A DNA stretch of 64,000 nucleotides from Opeltia flavorubescens (Eukaryota; Ascomycota; Lecanoromycetes; Teloschistales; Teloschistaceae). The notes below the pieces were generated by a model that worked only from the letters and a program-made list of their open reading frames with translations, made no database searches and was not told the origin of the DNA. The position numbers were made by a program, and so were the translations under genes. Below are positions 1 to 10,574 of the stretch, in pieces. Within the stretch, counting starts at the first letter, position 1. Each line of letters starts with the position of its first letter. The stretch covers positions 620,001 through 684,000 of the forward strand of contig KE546980.1 of the NCBI GenBank assembly GCA_000442125.1, in the 5' to 3' direction.

Positions 1-38
1 ACTGTCAATCACACAGGATGGGAGAAATCACCACCTAC

Positions 39-511
39 CATGTATTTCTGCTAATGTCGGCGTTTTAGTGTTGTGTATCCAGTGCCTGCCATCGACTAGA
101 ATGGTCGATTCAAGCAGTTGAAAAAATTCTCTCATGTGAGTCAGCGCTTCAAGTCTGCCTTTGCTCATGTCTGACTTTGTGAAGCTTCTCCCTGAATAAT
201 CTGCTCGATCCTTGATAAATTTTGGATCCTTCATTAAAGGTAATTCCGGAGGAATTAATTGAGCAGTTCTGTCGAAAACACCTCCGCTGATAATCCATTG
301 CTCCAGTAGTTTTTCAAGAGCCTGTTGGTCTGGTTGGGTAGCGCCTAATCGGCCAGACGGAAACTTCTCCTCTAGCTTTTGGAGAATGAGGCGAGTATCA
401 CAATAAATGTCTCGACCAATAGACATGATAGGGATTCGCCGGTACTTGACGCCTAAGGCGTTGATATCCTCTCGAGGAAGGGTGACCGGTTGAATCTTCG
501 CCAGATAAGCG
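39..511 (-). CDS. Glutathione S-transferase-like protein (partial)
   Basis: The reading frame gives LPREDINALGVKYRRIPIMS followed by IGRDIYCDTRLILQKLEEKFP. This matches the end of the thioredoxin-fold N-terminal domain of a fungal glutathione S-transferase family with conserved RRIPI and YxDxRLI motifs. The following residues to about 39 begin the helical C-terminal domain. The exon appears to end at 39, where a GTAGGT donor follows LAEIHG, so the rest of the gene lies beyond the left edge. The frame is open back to about 529; an acceptor near 512 is the likely exon start, and I could not resolve the upstream exon(s) or the true start codon. The family conjugates or reduces small electrophiles using glutathione, probably in the cytosol. 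The family call is fairly safe; the exact substrate is unknown. Confidence 0.6.
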
Positions 512-1047
512 CTCGTCGTTGGTTGTCATTCATTCCGGATAGCTTACGCATTCCGCGTATTCTATACCTCGAAGCTTCAGATACCATACCACCTAGGAAA
601 TATTGATCAGAAAATTGGCAAGGATGTTGGCTCTACCACACGAACCCTTCTTGCATATGGAGAAAAGGAGTAATGGAAGAGAATAATATCATTATGCGGC
701 GCCATGATATTCGAAGACAGATATGTATTTATGTATCAATAACAATCTCTTATAAACATAGACATGACCCAGCTAAAGCTCGATTGTAGAAGACAGCAAT
801 CTACGCCGTGACTTGAGGAGAACAGAAGACGCATGTCATATTGTATGCACGTCATATGCCATTCAGCCGAAGTTCAATCGCATGGAGATTGCGGACGTAA
901 CGGGCCGTGTACGGGTAGATTGAGCTCTATGCGGTCACGATATCCTTTTTCGATCTCCATCAAGGCTTCTTTTCATCTCTTGCTCGCTTTGCGTAATACT
1001 CGGCGCTGATTTCATTAGCCGTGACACTCGTGGATAGGAATTGAGTC
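512..1047. other. Intergenic region left of small membrane gene
   Basis: This stretch probably holds the unresolved first exon(s) and promoter of the glutathione S-transferase-like gene on the minus strand, then the 3' flank of the small minus-strand gene at 1048. I see no other convincing reading frame, repeat or RNA gene. Confidence 0.4.
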
Positions 1048-1278
1048 TTACGTCTTCTTTCCTCGATCAGCCTCGGTCCCTTTTCCCTCCAACCGATCCA
1101 GACTCTCCTCGATCAAGCCGATGTGTCCTCGCAACGTACCCTCGATCTCATCCATACGAGCGTCAAATTCTCCTAGGTTGTAGACATGATGTGATCGGAG
1201 GTAGACTGTGGCGCTGCCGATGGACACTAGATTCAGTGCAGCAACGATAGCTGGGGGACTTCTCCACATTGGGGCCAT
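1048..1278 (-). CDS. Small conserved-looking one-helix membrane protein
   Basis: A 76-residue single-exon frame starts MAPMWRSPPAIVAALN. Residues about 8-28 form one hydrophobic helix. A heptad-like acidic and basic segment follows (DEIEGTLRGHIGLIEESLDR, about 42-64), probably a short coiled coil, and the tail is Lys/Arg rich. I do not recognise the family. The clean helix plus coiled-coil layout and lack of low-complexity noise suggest a real small organellar or ER membrane protein. It lies 300 bp upstream of and divergent from the polymerase eta gene, so the two may share a promoter region. Confidence 0.6.
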   Translation of the reverse strand: MAPMWRSPPAIVAALNLVSIGSATVYLRSHHVYNLGEFDARMDEIEGTLRGHIGLIEESLDRLEGKGTEADRGKKT

Positions 1279-1583
1279 GATTAAACGATTGGAGAATTCT
1301 GAGTAGCTAGAACTTAGTTCGCGTCTCTCTAGCAGTATGAAGCTGGCCAGCTCTTATGCATCAACAGGTGCGGGGCTCGGACAGTTGATATACCGGTGCT
1401 TAAGTGCTATGCGCCGGGCACGGTCAAAGAAGGATGTGATCAAGGCGATCTTATCGTAAAGGGACAGTTGTAGTGGTCGAGACCTCAGGAGGCTTGCCAA
1501 TCCTGGAAACTCGTTAGGACAGTGCACATGCATGTTCCTTCGATGACGCCATACCCTAATGCCCAAAAAGAGCGAGAACGCGT

Positions 1584-3715
1584 TTGAACCCACGGTCAAT
1601 GTCTTCTTCGCAGCCTTTCGTTCCTTCGTCGCCAATATCACCTTCGGCCGGTCATCTCAGGAAATCCCGATTCACCTACAAGCATCTTTCTCAGCTTGCC
1701 CTTTCGTCCACCGCTAGTCCCCTTCGAGTTGTCGCACACGTTGATCTTGACGCTTTTTACGCCCAATGTGAAGGTGTCCGTCTGGGTATAGCAGAAGACC
1801 AACCACTTGCTGTTCAGGTATTTCCACAGCACAACCGATACCAAGCTTACTTGACTTCTTACGCTGACTCTACGTTCAGCAATGGCAAGGTTTGATTGCG
1901 ATCAATTATCCGGCCCGCAAATTCGGTCTGACCAGGTTTATCACTATCAGCGAGGCGAAGAAGCTATGCCCAAACTTGATCATGCAACATGTGGCGACAT
2001 GGAGAGAAGGCGATGCGAAGTGGGCATACCACGAAGACGCTTTCGCCCACATTGCTACCCACAAGGTATCACTTGATCCATATCGCCTGGAGTCACGACG
2101 CATATTGGCTTGTATCAAGGACGTCTTACCCGCGCCTCCTGTCCAAAGAGTTGAAAAAGCAAGCGTTGATGAGGTGTTCCTTGATCTCTCAGCCCAGATA
2201 CATTCGATTCTGCTAGAAAGATACCCGGAACTGCGTGGTCCGGCACCATATGACGACCCTACTGAATGTCTGCCGCGACCTCCAACAACAGCCCTGGATT
2301 GGAATACTGACGCGCTAATCGACCTCGACAACAATGAAACCGAGGATGATGATCCCGACTGGGACGACGTCGGTATGCTGATAGGGTCGGAAATTGTCCG
2401 TTCAGTACGTGCTGCGATTCTGGAACGTCTAAAGTACACATGTTCTGCTGGCATTGCCCGTAATAAGATGATTGCAAAATTGGGATCAGCGCACAAGAAA
2501 CCCAACCAACAAACAATTGTTAGGAATCGAGCGGTTCAGCAATTTATGGGAGGCTTCAAATTCACAAAGATAAGGAATCTGGGGGGCAAATTAGGGGAAG
2601 ATATAGTTTCCAAGTTTGGGACGGAGCAAGTCAAGGATCTCTTAGAAGTATCAATGGGCCAGCTAAAGTCGAAACTTGGGGATGACACTGGATCATGGGT
2701 TCATGAGATTATACGAGGCGACGATACAAGTGAGGTTAATTCGCGAACACAGATCAAATCAATGCTCTCAGCCAAGTCTTTCCGGCCCACGATCAACTCA
2801 TACGACCAGGCAGCTAAATGGCTACGCATTTTTTCGGCTGACATATTCTCAAGATTAGTTGAGGAGGGTGTTCTCGAAAATAAACGGAGACCTAAAACCG
2901 TCAATCTACACCACAGGCACGGTGGACAAATGCGATCGCGGCAGGCTCCTATACCATCTGGCAGAGCCATCGACGAGAGTGTCCTGTTTGAGATAGCCAA
3001 AAGCCTCCTGGGACAAATCATTGTGGAGGGTCGAGCGTGGCCGTGCGCCAATCTGCAGCTAAGTGTTGGAGGATTCGAAGAAGGTCCTACTGGCAATCGA
3101 GGTATCGGAGGCTTCCTGGTCCGCGGGGACGAGGCAAAAGCAGTAAAACACCTTCTGCCCGATACTCATGGGCTTTTCCCTGACCGCCTCGATTCACGGC
3201 CGGGGAAGCGACCTAAGAGCGAGCATGGCGCTCTTCAGAGGTTTCTTTCCCGTCAAGGAACGAGCCATGAAGAAAGTGACGAGGACGTTTCGTCTCCCCA
3301 CTCGGACATCGACCAATTACAAGGCTCCTCGTCTCCACTTAATGCGGTCAAAGATGTACCACAGCTCGAGGGTAATCATTCTCCGCCATGCCCAATCCTA
3401 GGCGGAAGACTTGCCAGCCTTGGCGGCAGTGACAGTGAAACTCCTAAGAATGGTCTGGGATTGGCTAGCAATGATGCAGAAACCTACACTTGCTTAGAAT
3501 GTGGTCAAGGTATGCGAAGTGAATCCAAAGAAGAACATCAGGATTGGCATTTCGCCAAATCTCTCGCAGCCGCCGATAGAGGAAGAGGTCCACAGTCAGC
3601 AACGAACACGGGACGAAATGGTTCTAAAGCCCCGAGAAAGACCGTGATGAATAAGGTTACTTCCCAAACGCAGAAAAAGATGGAAAGGGGTCAAAGTCGC
3701 CTTCCCTTTGGCTGA
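1584..3715 (+). CDS. RAD30: DNA polymerase eta (Y-family translesion polymerase)
   Basis: There are two exons, 1584..1817 and 1880..3715, joined across a 62-bp intron (GTATTT...CAG), giving PLAVQ then QWQGLIAINYPARKFGL. The protein is about 689 residues. Catalytic carboxylates are visible in HVDLDAFYAQCE and SVDEVFLDLS, and the palm and fingers segment YTCSAGIARNKMIAKLGS is typical. Helix-hairpin-helix-like residues (KIRNLGGKLG) precede the little-finger domain. Near the C terminus, CLECGQ with a spaced His pair (HQDWH) is a ubiquitin-binding UBZ-type zinc finger, and the extreme end may be a degenerate PCNA-binding tail. The enzyme bypasses UV dimers in the nucleus. The start could also be the Met at 1599; the first 48 residues are Ser/Pro rich and weakly conserved. 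Confidence 0.93.
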
Positions 3716-5038
3716 AGTTGAAGCCTCCACCTACGCGTTGACGTGACAGGGTACTATTTTCCCATGTACAGACGCTGTTGGCAGCAACCAAACATACATG
3801 ACCACGGTGGAGCTATCTGTCAACGTTGACAAAAGTTACTCTCCACATTGGCAGATAAGACCCGATTGAGTACATGTACATTAACCATCGGCACGGGTTG
3901 CTCCGAGTACTCATGAGCGCGGTTGTCTTGTGGATAAGATGAATGCAGTGTGCAAGAGGGCTCTTTCATCATGGCACACTCAGAAATTGGGGTCCGAAGC
4001 CGTCACTGGTCTATTGATGCAGTAGTGTCTGGCTTCTGGACATGAAGGAATCAGATAGATCGCAGCCTCAAGCATAATGCAGGCTGTTCCTGTCCCTGAA
4101 AATGCCTATCCCGCAACCATGGACTGCCAGTGGACAGTGTGTTCTAGCCTGCCGCTGCTGCTGCATTGACTACTACTCCTAGGACAAGGCAGCGACATTT
4201 AGTAAGGAGCAATTGGATGAGAACGGGCAGAAAGCGGAGTGGAGATTTGGCCACCGCTGATCGTGGCGAGTCCTAGAAGGGACTTAATTGACTGCTGCCT
4301 TAAGCGAGCAGGACGAGGATTGCTGCCCAACGCATGGACGACTCACATCTCTAGATTAGAATGCTGCTGGAAGCACATGGGCTGAAACAAATTACACTGC
4401 TTGTGTACTACGGCAAGAATCATTCGTCCCATACGTACAATTCCCACGACAATAAAGTGTACGCCCTGTTTGTGTGGGCCGACGTGATCGAGGTCGTTTT
4501 CCTCTGCATGCGATCGTCGTATCTGTTGTCGAATCATAATGCGTATGGGCCTTGGGATGATTGCAGCAGCGCTGGCACTTGTCCAGAAACGGTGACCGCT
4601 GCAGCACCGCCGGTTAAAGAGCCTTTCTCCCCTCCATTCTCCGCCTGTCGCTGTCATCCACGTCAAAGTGAAAGGCTTTTCCCCTTCCTACCTCCATCCC
4701 ACCCATTTCTTTGGCTTTTCATCGCAAAAAACATCTCCCTTCGGATCCATTTGAGGTTCGGCCATCCTTCGTTGCGTATCAGAAACCGGCTGGCTCTGGT
4801 GTGAGGCTCCCGGTGACTGCTAGACTTGGAATACTTGATCAGGCTCCTCCTCTTTGTCGCTCCGTCTCCACTTCCCTGGTTCTCATATAGTACAGTCTCC
4901 TGGGCGTAGCCTTGCTGGCACTTGGACAAGGACTGGACCTTTGTGACCGTGCTTGACTGTATTCTTTCATCTTCCTGTGCTCGGATTTGCTTGCGCCTCT
5001 CCTGCAAAGGATTGTATACCCTCAAATCTATCCTGGAA
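3716..5038. other. Long intergenic region with probable 5' leader
   Basis: About 1.3 kb lies between the RAD30 stop and the next start codon. The last 700 bases, pyrimidine rich in places, look like promoter and 5' leader of the gene at 5039. Open frames here (for example 4361-4804) show no domain and no splice continuity. I see no RNA gene or element. Confidence 0.4.
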
Positions 5039-6289
5039 ATGGCCCATCGCGAGCGAGGAGTTGGCCGTGAACGAGAAAGGGAAAGAGACGTGGACGAATA
5101 CCGTCGTAGAGAGCGAGAACCACCCCGGGAACGCGAGCGCGAATATGTTTCTTCTAGCAGAGGAGCTCCATTGAACGAATTCTTCGTTGATGGCGAAGGA
5201 ATCCATCGTGAGGTCATGCAGAGGGAAATCTGCAAATACCTCGGGCAAGACGCTTTATCAAGACCTGGAACCTACAATGTTCGACTGACTGGTGACATCT
5301 GCTCTATGTTTTTGTACTGACCTGTTTTCCTCAGGGCAAAAAGGGCTTTTTCGTGACTGCTCTTCGCCCATTCACTTCTGTATGTCCATTTGTCTTGAGC
5401 TATCACGAAAAAAAGGCTCATAACTGTGTTTTAGAAAATGGTCGAGGATCTCCAGATTCTTTCTCAAAAGTACGAGAGAGAAAGGCGTGAAGCGAGTTCG
5501 AGAGGCTATCGAGGTAGTCCGGTGCAAGCTTTGTCTCCAGCTTCGTCGCCTGACCAGTCTCTAGATTTGCCGTACTCGGCTTCCAAGGCTGCTGCCACCC
5601 ATGAGGCCGCAGATCCATACGAGGGAGACCGATACATTCCCCAGGGAAGACATTCAGAGATGTATCCAGAAATGCATCCTGAGCCATATTCCGATAGGTA
5701 CATTGTAAGGGATTCCGAGGGTGCATATCCGCCAGGGTATGCTCTGCAAAGTGGATACCCCCCAGGACCAAACTACGCCTCGTCACAGGCACCTGGATAC
5801 CCGCCGGTTTCTGGATACCCACCGGCTTCTAGCTATCCTGCCGGTTCAGCTTATCCACAGAGTGCAAATTATCCCTCAACGTCCGGTTACCCTCCCTCCT
5901 CAGGATTCGCTGCTCCCGGGTATGCATCCACCAGTGGAATTCCAGGGGCCCGTGGTGAACCCAACTACATCTATACTAATCCACCGGATGAATACCAATC
6001 TTCCGGGTACCCATATCAACAGTCTAGTATGTATCCTGGTGCACCCCAAACAAACCCTAGGACCGGTGCCGGTTATCCTTATGTGACTTCCCCGCCGGAT
6101 TCTACATTACGTGGTGTACCAATGGATGACCAAGGATATAGTCCATACGGCCAACAAATGTCCATGCAGTCTGGCCGCAGTGGATTTCCCGCCCCGTCTA
6201 GGGGAACCCCGACGCATTTTGATCCTCCACAGCCAAGGGATGCCTTTCCTAGAGCTGATGCAGCGAGGGATGACCGACGGCGAAGATAA
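5039..6289 (+). CDS. Arg-rich N terminus, conserved core, Tyr/Pro/Gly-rich tail protein
   Basis: Three exons (5039..5278, 5335..5379, 5435..6289) encode about 379 residues. Residues 1-45 are an Arg/Glu repeat (RERERERD type). A compact conserved-looking core follows (PLNEFFVDGEGIHREVMQRE, then a segment spanning both introns GTYN-GKKGFFVTALRPFTS-KMVEDL). The remainder is a long Tyr/Pro/Gly/Ser-rich region with many GYPP, GYPS and SGYPP units, resembling a prion-like or phase-separating tail. I recall similar uncharacterised fungal proteins but no function. The first donor is GTTCGA, chosen because it keeps the core in frame; it has a good TACTGAC branch point. The start at 5039 is preferred over an upstream Met at 4922 because the Arg repeat begins there. 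Mixed-charge Arg repeats suggest RNA association in the nucleus, which is inference. Confidence 0.75.
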
Positions 6290-7931
6290 CATTACTGTCC
6301 ATTGTTTCCCCTATCATGGAATGGGTTTTCCTGCTGTGATTACGGACCGCTGTCTTTCCCCCCAGAAGCTCATTAAACAAGGTATTTCTCATCAAGGGAC
6401 TCGGGACTTCCTTCGTGCCATTTTTGAGCTGGTCTGGACGACTGTGGCTCAATTCGATAATTGCGCGAGATGATCCGGTGACTCTTGCTTCCTGGAGCGT
6501 TCCGAATCGATTTCTATACCTACCGCAATGGGAAATCTATAGACCATCGTAATGATTATAGATAGCGATTACTGACATCAACTGGAATGCCACCTTCACT
6601 GGACTCCGGCCCCTGTTACAGCTCCGTGCACCGCTCTACAATACTGGTCGGCACCGCGGACGATTTTTCTTTTTCTTCTTCATGAGCATTTCAGCGTTGT
6701 CTCGCGGTTGTACAGCTGCAATGCAGCAAGTATGTGCGTTTTACAATTTTTATACGTTTTGGTATGGAGCATGTCGGCGAGCGAAGCACTGCGAAGGTTA
6801 TAGGCCCGACACCAGGCGGACTATCTCGGCTGTACATTATGCCATAGAATGGCGTTACGACGGAGGATGTTTTGAATTTGAGAGTATCCCTGCTGGGTAT
6901 GAAGGTTTTGGCCGCAGTCTACGCTGTCTATTTGCATGAGTGTGGCATTGGTTTGGTTTACTGCAAGTTGCAATCTATACACCATTTGACCCCGACACAA
7001 CTATGGTCATGGATTCATCAATGACATTCTTTGCTGCCGATGGATCATTGTGCATTCCAACGGGTTGCTGATTGTTTTTGTAACAGGAAGGACCCAAACT
7101 GGACCAAAAAGCATGGTAATTTCCCTTTCGGTCACACGGGCCCAATCCCGGTAGCACTCACTCTGAGACATATCTTGTCCCTCTACTAATATTATACCAC
7201 TCAAACCTTTGGCGCCCATTGTCTTTTCCCTGAGAAGTTATCCAACTTATGTACACCAGCAGAACTATGTATGAAAGCATGAGGAAGGGGACTCAGGCCG
7301 ACCTTTCTTTCTGGAGCCGTGGTATTGCCATCCGTGTTGATAACAGGTGGAGCTTTCAGTAATAAAACATTTTTGCTCCAGCTCAGATACTCGAGTGTGC
7401 TTCCCAATCAGCACATCGGTCTTCCACTGAAATGCAGTCTGGATTTTCGGTGTACTACAGAATTCACGAAGAGTCAGCACAGCTCATTGGTCCGTCACAA
7501 GATAGAAATCTGAATGCATAAAGTACCGATTATGGCGTCAGCATGTGACAATGATTCGGTGGTGACAGCTCAGCGTACTTAAAATCGTAGCCTGCATATT
7601 GATTTTAGATATCATCTACCCTGCGATGTAGTAATAGACTATCATCCTCTCCAAGTGCCTCATCCATGCCATCTTATCATTCGTCTATTGACGCCTCATC
7701 CAACTGACTTCGCCCCCACCAGCGAACCTGACACTGTCTAACAACTCCACGCCCTAGCAGCCGCTCAACACGGCCCTTCCCGAATGACCGGCAACTAACA
7801 AAGGCCACGCACACTGTTCTTCACCCCTTCAATTATTGAACCTTTACGAGCATTCGAAATACTTCTGGTGTGGTCTTCCTTGACTGTAAGACGTCACCTG
7901 GCCTAGGGTATCTTCATCACCCCACTCTACC
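6290..7931. other. Intergenic region without a supported gene
   Basis: About 1.6 kb lies between two plus-strand genes. Short frames on both strands lack domain features. The last 300 bases before 7932 are C/T rich and look like the promoter and leader of the DUF8035 gene. Confidence 0.4.
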
Positions 7932-10295
7932 ATGTCACGGCGGGGCTATGCTTCAAGTGAGCTCTATGAACAAAGAGAACGAGATCGTGACTACTATCCT
8001 CCCCGAGACCGGGGTGGCAGAACGGTCGAGTACGATGAAGTCGACATTCGAGAGCGTAGACGGACCTCGGCACGTGAACCCGATTTTCTTCGTGAGGACT
8101 ACGGCCGAAGTGCTGCTGGTCCCCTAGTCATTCGAGATGACAAACGAGATAGAGAGAGCGAGTATCGTCCACGGCCTCGTGATCGAACTCGGGAAGTGGA
8201 GGAGAGGGACATAATTGTTTCTAAAGGTCCTCGTTCCGAGCGCACAAGCGGCGACCGCGACATCAATTATGAGCGTGAAGAGTTGGTTTACCGCTCGAGA
8301 GAACCTGAACGGCCACGAACAAGAGAGATCAACATCGAGCGAGATGACATTGTCTATCAGCCTCGTCCTAGGGAGCCTGAACCACAGCAAATCCGAAGAG
8401 TGAGAGAAGATTGGGAGTATCGAAGACCTCGTGAGCCCGAGGTTGAAAGGGAGGTCATTGATATAAGAGAGCGAGAGCGAGAGCGGCCACGCGAAAGAGA
8501 CACCAAGGACGAGGAGATCATCATACGGCGTCGCTCTAGATCAATAGAAAGAGAGCGTCCTCGCGAGAGGGAATACAAAGATCAAGAGATCGTTATTCGG
8601 CGGAGCTCAAGGTCTAGGGAGCGAGAACGGCCACGGCAAAGTGACTTCCGTGAAGAGGACATAATCATCAGGAGGAACGAAAGGGAGAGAGAAAGACCAC
8701 GAGAGCGTGAGCGAGACCGCGGATACGAACAGGACGAGATCATCATTCGACGAGACGAAGGGAACCGGCCAAGAACAAGAGCATCAAGCTTCGACAGAGA
8801 GACTATCAAACTCCGGGTGGATGAGAAAGAGCCTCGACGTGCTCGCTCCCGAGCTGACTTCCGCGAGGAAGATATAACCATTCGTCGTGAAGAGCGAGAG
8901 CGACCTTCAAGAGATTTTCGTGAGGAGGACCTCATCATTCGACGCCGAGATGCATCAAGGGAGACTCGACGAACCATGAGGTCGAGGTCGAGATCAAGGG
9001 ACCGCGAAGACATAACCATCCGTCATGATGATAGAGGCGGAAGACATCGGGATGAAATCATCATTAGACGCGATGAGAAGTCACCGTCGCCAGAGCCTGT
9101 CTACGCTCCACCTCTACCACCTCCTGAGCCTGAGCCGATCAGGGCTCCGCCAATACATCAAGAAATCATCACTCATCACCGTCACATTGATCATGGTAAG
9201 TATACAATTTCTAGAGCTAAACATCAAATTAACTTCTCAAAGGCTTCGAGACTCGGGCCCCAGCGCCTCTCCCAGCTCCAGCCCCAGCTCCTCCACGGCC
9301 AAGATCGCCATCACCACAGAAGAGTACATATGACGAAATCGAAATCCGTCGCCAGTACGTAGATTCAAGGAACCCAATCCACAGGTCTTGCTAATCAAAG
9401 ATTGCAGCTCATCCCGCAACGGACGTCACTATGACGAGGATCTCATCATTACTGAGCGTGAGCGCGAACGTGATGGTGGTCGTCGCCGTCGCGAAGAAGA
9501 CCACACACCACGTCGTCGTCGTTCACCCAGTTTTCACGATACCCGCTCTCGCGCACCATACAGTACCCGAGACGAGCTGGACATCGCCGAAGAAGCCGAT
9601 TACTACAATTCCCGCGCCGCCGAACGTTCATACTTAGGCGAAGGCTATCACGGAGCGAACAAAGACTGGGCCATCGTCGACGTTCCACCCGGAACCAAAC
9701 GAGTGCAGATGGAAGGTATAGGTGGTGCCAAAGAAGAAATCACGTGGCAGCGCTACAACGGCGTCCGGCGAAGCAAGTTCATCGCCGAAGAAGAAGAATA
9801 CAGAGGCGGCGGGGAGTTGATGGCGCCGAGAGAAGTCGAAACCATCCACCAGGGAAGGAGGTACGTGGGCGAGAAAGACAAGAAGGAAAAGATGTGGACG
9901 GAAATCACAAAGGATCTGGTCACAGAGGAGGCCATCAAGCAGATGGGGTACGACTTCGAAGAAACGGAATTCTTCTACTACATCATGACATATTTAAAAT
10001 ACGTGAGTTCATTCGATTACCATTCCTTTTTCCTCTCACCTTCTACAACAGAGGTATATGGCAATGGAGGTTTCGGCTAATTTGACGACAGGAGGATGTC
10101 CTTCGCCTCGTCGAAGTCTCGGAAGATATTAAGCGCGATCGCCGTGAACGCATTCGCGAGATCGAATGGGAGCAACGTCAGTCTCTCGCGCCGAAACCAC
10201 GACTTGCCCTTGCCGGCCGCCCATGGGATGAGGAGCGGATCGTGGAGCGCGAGGTCATCTACGAGGGCACGCCGCCACCGAGAAGATATCGATGA
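7932..10295 (+). CDS. DUF8035-type protein with Arg/Glu-rich IIIRR repeats
   Basis: Four exons (7932..9195, 9243..9354, 9408..10002, 10092..10295) encode about 724 residues. Residues 1-420 are a mixed-charge Arg/Glu/Asp region with about ten degenerate copies of an acidic pair followed by IIIRR (EEDIIIRR, QDEIIIRR and so on). A Pro/Ala-rich linker spans exon 2. The C-terminal 180 residues form the conserved part: DWAIVDVPPGTKRVQMEG, then MWTEITKDLVTEEAIKQMGY, then a Glu-rich helix ending in EDVLRLVEVSEDIKRDRR. I recognise this as the fungal DUF8035 domain; its function is not known. The last intron splits YLKY from EDVL. The start sits in a good context (accATGtca). Mixed-charge domains often drive nuclear speckle localisation, which is inference here. 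Confidence 0.87.
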
Positions 10296-10574
10296 ATGGA
10301 TTAGACTACCCATGAGCTTGTGGAGGGTTTGCGTCAGGTACATTTGAAGGCACAGATTGAAATGGCATATATCACGGACTTTCTTCATGATGGATGGATT
10401 GAAACGACAAAGGGAAGATGATGGCTGGACATTTAACGATGACATGGCAAGGGCGTTGAGCATGTGGGATGCTGAATCACGGTCCTTTTTTTGTCTCTCT
10501 GCTTTTTGAGCGTTCATGTAGCTAGTTCGATGACGAATTAATGAAAATACTTTGACACATGCAGAGTCTCATGC

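Noticed and set aside
1354-1641. 95-codon minus-strand frame before RAD30
   Set aside because: It overlaps the RAD30 start, has no domain and mixed composition; chance frame.
4361-4804. 147-codon plus-strand frame and overlapping minus-strand frames
   Set aside because: No domain, no splice continuity to the gene at 5039; probably leader or promoter sequence.
8582-9019. 145-codon minus-strand frame rich in Ser and Arg
   Set aside because: Antisense shadow of the Arg/Glu repeat region of the DUF8035-like gene.
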